64,000 nucleotides of DNA from Butyrivibrio sp. YAB3001 (lineage in GTDB: Bacteria; Bacillota; Clostridia; Lachnospirales; Lachnospiraceae). The stretch lies in contig NZ_FOKR01000014.1 in the NCBI RefSeq assembly GCF_900112195.1, positions 47,491 through 111,490 on the forward strand. The letters are read 5' to 3'. Of this stretch, positions 42,722-50,052 are shown in pieces (within the stretch, counting starts at the first letter, position 1; every line of letters starts with the position of its first letter). The notes below the pieces were generated by a model. It worked only from the letters and a program-made list of their open reading frames with translations. It ran no database searches and was not told where the DNA came from. The translations under genes were made by a program, and so were the position numbers.

Positions 42722-44258
42722 TCCAATAGTGGCTTTGTACATAAGGCTGTCAGATGAAGACGAGGATAATGATGACGTAGTTAAAAGAGAGAGTAATAGC
42801 ATAACGAATCAGAGATTATTGCTTCGTCAGGTTGTAAAGAATCATCCGGAGTTTGAAGGGATGACTGTTGTGGAATATGCAGATGATGGGTATTCGGGAA
42901 TGAATTTTGGAAGGCCTCAGTTTAATCTGATGATGACAGAACTTATGCGTGGAAACATTCGCTGTGTCATAGTAAAAGATCTTAGCAGGTTCGCCAGAAA
43001 CTACATAGAAGGCGGGAACTATTTGGAGAGAATTTTCCCAATGTATCATGTTCGTTTCATCGCTGTTAATGATAATTATGATAGCAATGATTACATTGGC
43101 ATGACCGGTGGAATGGAAATGGCATTTAAAAACTATATGAATACCATGTATGCAAAAGATCTCTCACTTAAAGTGGTTTCAGGGAGGAACATCATGGCCA
43201 GGGAGGGCCTGTTTGTCGGAGCTCATGCGCCATATGGCTATAAGAAAGATCCTAAGAATTGTCACAAGTTAATTATAGATGAAGAATCAGCGGCTATTGT
43301 CAGAAGGATTTTCGAAGAGGCAGCAGCCGGCATACATAAAAGCGCCATTGCCACATATTTAAACAATGATGGTGTTCCAACAGTCATAGAATATCAAAGA
43401 TCACAGGGGCATGGAAGAAAATGGGTCATTGAAAAAGAAAAGAAACTTTGGACCATTACTACTATTAGTGACATGCTTCGAAATAAAGTATACATAGGAA
43501 CTACCATTACTAATAAGTATAAGCGGTTAGAAGTTGGCTCTCATCGTCAAAGGAGGACTCCGGAAAGTGAGTGGATTGTAGTTGAAAACACTCATGAAGC
43601 AATTGTAAGTAAAGAGCTTTTCCAAAAGGCAAATGAAGTAGCATTCACTGGTCAAGGACAAAAGAGAATGGAGCCAGGAAAACCGCGGTTGTTTATCTGT
43701 GGTTCTTGTGGAAGAACAATGGGATTTACCGGTAGCAATATGGCTTATAGGTGCGCAAGAGCAAGTAGCTCAGGCTTACCTGAATGTAAACTCATAAAGC
43801 GTAAGCGATATCCTTTTGAAGAAGAGGTGCTTGCGACAGCAAAGAAAAAAGCAGATGAGACGAATGTTCAGCTTAAGAAAGACATCGCCACCTGGAATCA
43901 CAATATAAGGGAATGGAAAGGTACCACTGAGCTGCGCGAAAAAGCAGAGAAGCTTTCTATAAAGAAGCTTAAGCTCTATGACCAGTACAGGGAGGGGAAA
44001 ATCTCCAAGAATACATATATGCAAGCGTCTGAGAAAATCAGTGCCAAGCAGATGGAACTGGCAGATCAGCTTGCAGAAATAGATAAGAAGACTTATGAAG
44101 CAAACAGAAATCTTGCAGCAAGTGTTGATGTTAAGACAACACTTACGGAGGTAAGAAAGCTTGATTCATTTGATACAGCGGTCTTGAAAAAGATAATTAA
44201 GTATGTGAAGGTATATGAAGATCACATCGAGTATGAATGGGCCGATTTTGTAAAATGA
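42708..44258 (+). CDS. Large serine recombinase 4
   Basis: The 516-residue protein has ALYIRLSDED with nucleophile S15, CVIVKDLSRFARNYIEGGNY (with Ala instead of the usual Gly in GRN), and zinc ribbon CGSCGRT. The C-terminal part is coiled-coil rich. GAGGGA at 42694-42699 supports ATG 42708; an earlier in-frame ATG at 42618 is inside the previous gene. It is the last gene of the recombinase run and lies about 200 bases from the integrase remnant, that is, next to the presumed right end of the element. Confidence 0.9.
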   Translation: MKRIDPIVALYIRLSDEDEDNDDVVKRESNSITNQRLLLRQVVKNHPEFEGMTVVEYADDGYSGMNFGRPQFNLMMTELMRGNIRCVIVKDLSRFARNYIEGGNYLERIFPMYHVRFIAVNDNYDSNDYIGMTGGMEMAFKNYMNTMYAKDLSLKVVSGRNIMAREGLFVGAHAPYGYKKDPKNCHKLIIDEESAAIVRRIFEEAAAGIHKSAIATYLNNDGVPTVIEYQRSQGHGRKWVIEKEKKLWTITTISDMLRNKVYIGTTITNKYKRLEVGSHRQRRTPESEWIVVENTHEAIVSKELFQKANEVAFTGQGQKRMEPGKPRLFICGSCGRTMGFTGSNMAYRCARASSSGLPECKLIKRKRYPFEEEVLATAKKKADETNVQLKKDIATWNHNIREWKGTTELREKAEKLSIKKLKLYDQYREGKISKNTYMQASEKISAKQMELADQLAEIDKKTYEANRNLAASVDVKTTLTEVRKLDSFDTAVLKKIIKYVKVYEDHIEYEWADFVK

Positions 44259-44459
44259 AAAAGCGTTCAAAAAATGCCTTAAATAAGTCTGGATATTAGG
44301 TCTGCGAATAGGGTTAAAAGGAAAAATTAATAATATGACTAATGGATTTTTTTGATACTTTTGAAAACTGGTCAAAAAAGACTGATTTTTGAAACCCAGA
44401 TATTTCAAGGCTCGCACGGTTGCGAGCTTTGAGCAAAATCTTTTTTTTAGTCACTGTGA
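44259..44459. other. Right-end region of the mobile island, with a terminator hairpin
   Basis: These 200 bases after the last recombinase have no gene. GCTCGCA (44410-44416) pairs with TGCGAGC (44421-44427), followed 11 bases on by eight T. GGTCAAAAA and TTTTTGAAACC form another inverted pair around 44371-44395. The att site and the element boundary should lie in 44430-44470, because coding sequence of the interrupted integrase begins just after. Confidence 0.5.
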
Positions 44460-45048
44460 TGATTCCGCAGAATTTGTAGGCCTTACCTGGGACGACATTG
44501 ATATGGAGAAGCGCACGATTAGCGTTAATCATACATTGTCATACTACAAAAAGAGAGGTGAGAAGATTTGCAGGATGCATGTTCACAGACCAAAGACTGA
44601 TGCTGGAACAAGACTCATACCAATGCTTGACTCAGTAAAGCTTGCATTCGAGATGGCTAAGGAAGAACTTGAGGGATGCGAATATGAGCAGCCTGTAATT
44701 GATGGACTTTCAAATTTTGTTTTCTTAAACAAATATTCAACAGTTCATAATCCACAGACACTTAATCGCGAGATCAAATGCATTGTTGCACACTACAATG
44801 CGGAAGAAGAAAAGCGTGCACTAAAAGAGAAGAGAGACCCAGTTCTGCTCCCGGATTTTTCACTTCATATATGCAGGCATACATTCGCTACAAGACTTGT
44901 AGAAGTATGTACGAACCTGAAGGTCATCACCTCTATCATGGGACATAAGAGTGTTGAGACCACGATGGACATATATGCAGATCCAAGTGAGACAAAGAAC
45001 AATGAAATTATGGGACTGCTTTCTGATAAGATGGATGATGTTTTTTAA
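44460..45048 (+). pseudogene. Tyrosine integrase (Tn916 type), C-terminal part only
   Basis: From about 44468 the frame reads EFVGLTWDDIDMEKRTISV and goes on to the catalytic ICRHTFATR (H-x-x-R) and GHKSVETTMDIYAD (Tyr nucleophile), ending at 45048. The usual LRIGE stretch with the first catalytic arginine and everything N-terminal of it is missing. The codons before 44465 do not match an integrase. The gene was therefore cut at the spot where the recombinase-bearing island ends. It cannot be active. The missing half should be found at the island's left end, outside the window. Confidence 0.85.
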
Positions 45049-45319
45049 ACCGGAACGGTTTTGACAGCAAATCTAAATGACAGTTTTTTTGACAGCAAAT
45101 GACAGCAACCATTCATCAGGATAGCGAAAAAGGTTTTGAATCTTCAGTAAAACAAACATCATCAAAAATGACTCATTTTATGGGCCATAATCACAATCGA
45201 ATATTCCTGACAGCACGAATACAGCAAAATGAAGCCGATATTGTAGGGCTTTATAGTAGCATAAAGTGCTAGTCAAGTCTGCGGCAGTACTGCTTGGTAC
45301 GTAAATACAGTGCCGAGTA
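45049..45319. repeat. Integrase-proximal region with TTTGACAGCAAA direct repeats
   Basis: No gene is seen in these 271 bases. TTTGACAGCAAAT occurs twice (45058 and 45088 regions), with further TGACAG copies nearby (45075, 45103, 45209). Arrays of short direct repeats next to a tyrosine integrase gene are typical arm-type binding sites of Tn916-like elements. A GCAGTACTGC palindrome sits at about 45283-45292, near the junction with the sugar-binding-protein remnant. Confidence 0.5.
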
Positions 45320-45859
45320 GTGCAGCAACTCGCTAAAATCTTTGACCTTTGGTATCAGGGTGAGAATGTAATGCAGCTTCAGTACGGCCCTATCGGTGTT
45401 TACTTCAAGGAAAAAGACGCAAACGGTGTATGGAACTCTATTACAGACGAGCAGTCAAGGGAAGAATATGGAAAGAGCGCCGGCGAGCTCAAGGGCTACT
45501 ACGAGGTTAACGGACCTAAGCTTATCCTCTCACATTACTATAAAGATACCTTCAACATGGAAGACAGAGCCATCGAAAGACTTACAGATCTTTATGACTT
45601 CTGGATGCCTCAGGTAAAAGACACTTCTACATATCCTATCGACTGTGTATTCACCAGCGAAGAGCTTGAGACCATCGATATGTACAAGACTGATTTTGAG
45701 AACACGGTTGCAGAGCAGGAAGGCCTTTGGCTCAAGGAAGGCGGCCCAAGCGATGAAGAGTGGGCAGCTTACAAGGACAAGCTTACAAACAGCTGCGGAA
45801 TGGAAGAACTTCTTAAGATCTACCAGGATGCCTATGACAGGTACGCTGCTGCAAAGTGA
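45320..45859 (+). pseudogene. Extracellular sugar-binding protein, C-terminal remnant
   Basis: The frame encodes 179 residues that match the C-terminal third of an ABC sugar-binding lipoprotein (IFDLWYQGENVMQLQYGPIG, LILSHYYKDTFN, CVFTSEELETIDMYKTD). There is no signal peptide or lipobox and no ribosome binding site, and the sequence directly upstream belongs to an integrated element. The gene was most probably cut at about 45310. Its position before GH32 and fructokinase genes suggests a fructo-oligosaccharide or sucrose importer. Confidence 0.8.
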
Positions 45860-45897
45860 TTTTGCAATAAATTGATGATATACGGAGAGTTATTTGA

Positions 45898-47388
45898 ATG
45901 ATAAGTGAGACTTTGCGGAGAGCAAGAGAATATGAAAAAGAGTTTGCTGCAAAAGTTCCCAAAAGCCAGAGACCTCTTTTCCATATGACTGCTCCCGTAG
46001 GCTGGATCAATGATCCCAACGGCTTCTCAGAGTATAAAGGCTACTATCATCTCTTTTACCAGTATCATCCCTATTCCACACATTGGGGCCCCATGCACTG
46101 GGGCCATGTGCGGACACGGGACTTCATAAGGTGGGAGAGTCTGCCTGCGGCGCTTGCTCCAGATGCAGAGTATGACAGCGACGGATGCTTTTCGGGAAGT
46201 GCGATCACTCTTCCTGATGGCCGACAGCTTCTTATGTATACCAGCGTTACAAGGGTACAGGTGGGTGAAAAGAGCATCGACAGGCAGCAGCAGTCTATTG
46301 CTGTGGGAGACGGGCTGGACTATGAAAAGATTGAAGGAAACCCTGTCATTAGCACAGCGATGATCCCTGAGGGTAACAGCAGAGAGGATTTCAGAGATCC
46401 AAAGATAATACAGGAAAAAGATAAGTACTATGCGCTTATCGGCAGTAGGCCCGGAGACGGAAGCGGCGAGATACTTCTGTTTGAAAGCGATGACCTTAAG
46501 ACCTGGCAATATCGCACTGTGGTAGCACGGTGTGAGAATGAGTACGGCAGAATGTGGGAATGCCCCGACTATTTTGAGTTTGATGGGAAGCAGATACTGA
46601 TCGTCAGCCCCCAGGACATGAAGGGGGACGGAAAAGAATTTCACCCGGGAAATGGCACGGTACTATTCGTCGGGGAAAAGAAAGAGGACCTTTCTTTTGC
46701 AAGGGAAAGCGCCCAGACACTGGATTTCGGAATGGACTTTTACGCACCCCAGACGATTCAAACCTGCGATGGGCGGCGCGTTATGATTGGCTGGATGCAG
46801 AATTGGGATACCTGCAATGTGGGCAACGAAGAGAGGATGATCTACGGTCAGATGACAATCCCCAGGGAATTATCGATAAATAACGGGAGAGTCTGCCAGA
46901 ATCCTGTAAGGGAGCTGGAGAATTATCACGGAAAGAGCTTTGACTATCCAAACGTAGAGATATGCACAGAAAAGAGCTTTTCCGGCATAAGAGGAAGGTG
47001 CCTTGATCTTACAGTGAGCCTTGACCTGACGGAAAATGCCGGTATGAACTGGTTTAAGATAGAACTATGCAAAGACAAGGCCCATTCGGTCACTGTAAAA
47101 TATGATGTTTCAGAAAACACGCTAAGGCTCGACAGGAGCATGAGCGGAGGCATCAGAGATATTGTAAATATCAGAGAGTTTGAAGCCCCTCTTTGTGATA
47201 ACAGGCTAAAACTCAGGATCATTATGGACAGATACAGCATCGAGCTGTTTGCAGGAAACGGTGAAAAGTCAGCATCAATGAATGTCTACACACCTCTTGA
47301 AGCTCAGGAAATTGTCTTTTCTTCAGATAAAAGAGCTGTTGCAGATATCTGTGGCGCTGAACTTGTGCCTGATGCAATTAAGGATTGA
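45898..47388 (+). CDS. Glycoside hydrolase family 32 (sucrose/fructan hydrolase)
   Basis: The 496-residue protein has the GH32 nucleophile motif WINDPNG with D39, the transition-state aspartate in FRDPK (D167) and the acid/base glutamate in WECPD (E221). The five-bladed propeller is followed by a C-terminal beta-sandwich (from about residue 340). No signal peptide is present, so it acts on sugars inside the cell: sucrose, sucrose-6-phosphate or short fructans. CGGAGAG precedes ATG 45898. It is 38 bases after the binding-protein remnant and 14 before the fructokinase gene. Confidence 0.92.
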   Translation: MISETLRRAREYEKEFAAKVPKSQRPLFHMTAPVGWINDPNGFSEYKGYYHLFYQYHPYSTHWGPMHWGHVRTRDFIRWESLPAALAPDAEYDSDGCFSGSAITLPDGRQLLMYTSVTRVQVGEKSIDRQQQSIAVGDGLDYEKIEGNPVISTAMIPEGNSREDFRDPKIIQEKDKYYALIGSRPGDGSGEILLFESDDLKTWQYRTVVARCENEYGRMWECPDYFEFDGKQILIVSPQDMKGDGKEFHPGNGTVLFVGEKKEDLSFARESAQTLDFGMDFYAPQTIQTCDGRRVMIGWMQNWDTCNVGNEERMIYGQMTIPRELSINNGRVCQNPVRELENYHGKSFDYPNVEICTEKSFSGIRGRCLDLTVSLDLTENAGMNWFKIELCKDKAHSVTVKYDVSENTLRLDRSMSGGIRDIVNIREFEAPLCDNRLKLRIIMDRYSIELFAGNGEKSASMNVYTPLEAQEIVFSSDKRAVADICGAELVPDAIKD

Positions 47389-47402
47389 TAGGAGCAGGTC
47401 AG

Positions 47403-48362
47403 ATGAAAAACAAAGAATATGATGTTACTGCACTGGGAGAGCTGCTGATCGATTTTACCGACAAGGGGATCAGCGAAAGTGGCAATCCGGTTCTGGAGGC
47501 CAATCCGGGAGGTGCTCCCTGTAATGTACTTGCCATGCTCCAAAAACTTGGGAGGAAGACTCTTTTTATAGGGAAGGTGGGAGATGACCATTTCGGACAT
47601 TTACTTGCTGATACCATAAAGGAAGTGGGAATCGACACCGGGGGTCTTGTATATGATCCGGATGTCCATACAACTCTTGCGTTTGTCCACAGGAAAGCTG
47701 ACGGAGATCGGGACTTTTCTTTTTACAGAAATCCCGGCGCAGATATGATGCTGTCAGAGCAGGATGTCGATGAAGGACTCATAGCTTCATCAAAGTTATT
47801 TCATTTCGGGACCTTGTCTATGACTTCTGAATGCGGGGAAGCTGCCACTAAAAAGGCTATCGGCATTGCACGGGAAAGGGGCCTTGTCATCAGCTTTGAC
47901 CCCAACATAAGGAAACCCTTATGGAGCAGCCCAGACCTTGCAAGGCAGAAGATGGAATATGGCTTGTCCTGCTGCGATATCCTGAAGATTTCTGATGATG
48001 AGATATTGTTTTTCACCGGGGAAAGTGACATAGACAAAGGAATCAGGATGATCCGGGAAAGGTTCAATATCGCCCTTGTGTGCGCGACTCTCGGAAAGGT
48101 TGGCAGCATCGCATACTATGGTGATGAGACTGTAAGGTGTCCATCTACTCCAAACCCCAATGCAGTCGATACAACCGGCGCGGGAGATACCTTCATGGGT
48201 TGCATCATCGATTCCTGTCTGGATCATATGAAGGAGGAAGGTGCTGAGAACAGGCTTGATCTATCAAGACAAACAATTATGGAAATGCTGCAAAGAGCCA
48301 ACAATGCAGCTTCTAAGATAACAGAAAGATATGGCGCCCTGAAGGTCATGCCTTCAATTTGA
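47403..48362 (+). CDS. Fructokinase, PfkB family
   Basis: The 319-residue protein has the N-terminal ALGELLIDF and a GGAPCNVLAMLQKLG signature, and the C-terminal DTTGAGDTFMG motif with catalytic D262. It phosphorylates fructose released by the GH32 enzyme upstream. The start is ATG 47403 with AGGAG at 47390-47394; a TTG further up is inside the GH32 gene. A double terminator follows, ending the operon. Confidence 0.9.
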   Translation: MKNKEYDVTALGELLIDFTDKGISESGNPVLEANPGGAPCNVLAMLQKLGRKTLFIGKVGDDHFGHLLADTIKEVGIDTGGLVYDPDVHTTLAFVHRKADGDRDFSFYRNPGADMMLSEQDVDEGLIASSKLFHFGTLSMTSECGEAATKKAIGIARERGLVISFDPNIRKPLWSSPDLARQKMEYGLSCCDILKISDDEILFFTGESDIDKGIRMIRERFNIALVCATLGKVGSIAYYGDETVRCPSTPNPNAVDTTGAGDTFMGCIIDSCLDHMKEEGAENRLDLSRQTIMEMLQRANNAASKITERYGALKVMPSI

Positions 48363-48365
48363 AAA

Positions 48366-48440
48366 GACTCCGGAGCTTTTGTTTCCGGAGTCTCAGACTG
48401 TAGACAAAGTCCACGGCATCTGCCGTGGATTTTGTCTTTA
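48366..48440 (+). terminator. Two tandem terminator hairpins after the fructokinase gene
   Basis: GACTCCGGA (48366-48374)/TCCGGAGTC (48384-48392) is the first stem. AGACAAAGTCCACGGCA (48402)/TGCCGTGGATTTTGTCT (48421-48437) is a longer second stem. Together they end transcription of the sugar operon. Confidence 0.75.
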
Positions 48441-48479
48441 TAAAAGTGTCGGAAACCCAGTATTTATATGGGATTGAGG

Positions 48480-48696
48480 ATATATAGCTTTTTTATCTGA
48501 TGTTATCGTGGATCCGGAATATCAGGGACAGGGTATAGGGAGAATGCTTGTTGAGACCTGTATTGATAGAATTAAAGCAGATGCTAAGCCAGGCTATAAG
48601 GTAAAGATGTGTCTGATGGCAGCCAAAGGTAAGGAACCATTCTATAAGAAGTTTCCTTTTTTGATCGTCCTGAATTCAGCGGGAGTCATCCCATAA
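48480..48696 (+). pseudogene. GNAT acetyltransferase remnant
   Basis: The frame DPEYQGQGIGRMLVETCIDR is the acetyl-CoA binding segment (motif A) of a GNAT enzyme, preceded by LSDVIV. It ends GKEPFYKKF, the start of motif B. The N-terminal half is missing, and the last residues run into the minus-strand AraC gene. About 60 codons survive of the usual 140-150. Confidence 0.75.
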
Positions 48697-49703
48697 TGTG
48701 TTTTAAAAATAGAATAGAAATGGCTTCTGTTGGTAAAGCCAAGGGATTCTGATATGTCTGCAATATTCGCCCTGGTACCGGATAACAGACTGCATGCTTC
48801 TTCCATGCATATTCTCATTCCATAATCAAACAGGTTTAATCCTGAGTATTTCTTACATATAGCATTTAAATACGAACCAGAATAGGATAATTCTTTTTCT
48901 AACTGTGAACGGCTTATCCTGCCATTATGACGAAGCATCAAGGAATTGATACTGTCAAATATCATGAACTCCTTATCAGATCCGATACTTATAGGAATTG
49001 TACTATAAGATCCGGGATTCATAAGATCGTAAAATATCTCCATTATGATACCTCTTACTGCGAATGTACTCCCCAATTCCGGAGCCAGCATATGTGCAGT
49101 AAGATTATCGAATTTCCTATACATATTTTCATACGTTCCCTGAGAACCAGAAACCGGAATAAAATCTATATACTCCCTACGGTCAAAATCAGTACCGACT
49201 GTGTTTTGATGAAAGAATCTTTCTATTGCAGAGCTCTTTAACTTTTCTTTTTCATCAAAAATGAATGGCGCATTAGGAAAGAAAACTGAATTTATTAGTT
49301 CTGTAGTCATCATCAAAAACACACAGCGAAAGTCCGTTGAAAATTCTTCTGCGTGGTGTATCTTTTTATTCACGAGGCAAAGACTACCTTTGGGATATAC
49401 ATGTCGTTTGTATTCTATGTTCTGATACATTTCGCCTTTAATCACAAACATTAACTCAAAACATTCATGCGTATGAAGCCCTTTTCTGTTTGTGGGATTA
49501 TTAGGATCATCACGATCCATTACGGACATAAAAGAAGCATTGGGCTCCATGATAGTAACTATGAAATTTTGTTCAGGATCATCAGGGTGGACTGTTTCAA
49601 ATGTTAGCCTGATAGGTCCATTTATGGAGATCCTGTCCTGATAGTAGTTTGCCTCAGTCTTTTTTATTAGGTCTGAATTTTTTGTAGATAAAGAAACAAA
49701 CAT
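48642..49703 (-). CDS. AraC-family transcriptional regulator with N-terminal cupin
   Basis: The 353-residue protein has a cupin-like sensor domain (GLHTHECFELMFVIKGEMYQ with its His pair) at about residues 75-110. Two helix-turn-helix units form the C-terminal AraC domain (LEKELSYSGSYLNAICKKYSG and IADISESLGFTNRSHFYSIFK). It is transcribed away from the symporter remnant and GH2 gene at right and probably controls them in response to a sugar. AGGAGG precedes its start at 49703. Its 3' end overlaps the GNAT remnant. Confidence 0.88.
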   Translation of the reverse strand: MFVSLSTKNSDLIKKTEANYYQDRISINGPIRLTFETVHPDDPEQNFIVTIMEPNASFMSVMDRDDPNNPTNRKGLHTHECFELMFVIKGEMYQNIEYKRHVYPKGSLCLVNKKIHHAEEFSTDFRCVFLMMTTELINSVFFPNAPFIFDEKEKLKSSAIERFFHQNTVGTDFDRREYIDFIPVSGSQGTYENMYRKFDNLTAHMLAPELGSTFAVRGIIMEIFYDLMNPGSYSTIPISIGSDKEFMIFDSINSLMLRHNGRISRSQLEKELSYSGSYLNAICKKYSGLNLFDYGMRICMEEACSLLSGTRANIADISESLGFTNRSHFYSIFKTHYGMTPAEFRTIKKGNFL

Positions 49704-49724
49704 GTTTCCCTCCTAAAGTCGAAT

Positions 49725-49805
49725 ATGATACATATAATGAATTGATTGTATCATATATGCCATTTTATTCAATGTGAATAGTATTTAATATATTATTTGT
49801 ATCAT
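49725..49805. promoter_or_regulatory. Divergent promoter/operator with three TGTATCAT half-sites
   Basis: ATGATACA (49725-49732) and TGTATCAT (49747-49754) form an inverted pair 14 bases apart. A third TGTATCAT lies at 49798-49805, 27 bases before the start of the symporter remnant. Between the AraC gene and the GH2 operon this looks like the binding site of the regulator. The spacing of half-sites is seen directly; the role is inferred. Confidence 0.55.
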
Positions 49806-49831
49806 AAACAATACATGGGAGGATTACAAAA

Positions 49832-50035
49832 ATGGAACAAAAGAGGTATTTATCATTTCCGCAGAAGCTTGCAGCGGGATATGTTGGAACAGCAGAAGTA
49901 CAGACACCGGAAGTACTCAATATGATAAAATTCATATATGGTGCAATTCCCCTGATTCTGACTGTACTGATTACAGTATGTCTTATATTTATGAAGGTTG
50001 AAGAAGAAAACGCAACACTTGAGAAAGCCGCTTAA
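49832..50035 (+). pseudogene. GPH-family sugar symporter with a large in-frame internal deletion
   Basis: The 67 codons join two ends of a glycoside-pentoside-hexuronide symporter. MEQKRYLSFPQKLA is the N-terminus, and GYVGTAEVQTPEVLNMIKF to LILTVLITVCLIFMKVEEE is the last transmembrane segment with its tail. About 380 residues, eleven helices, are missing, yet the frame is intact. GGGAGG precedes the ATG and the GH2 gene begins 17 bases after the stop. It cannot transport, though a short membrane peptide may still be made. Confidence 0.75.
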
Positions 50036-50052
50036 CAATAGGAGAGACTCAC

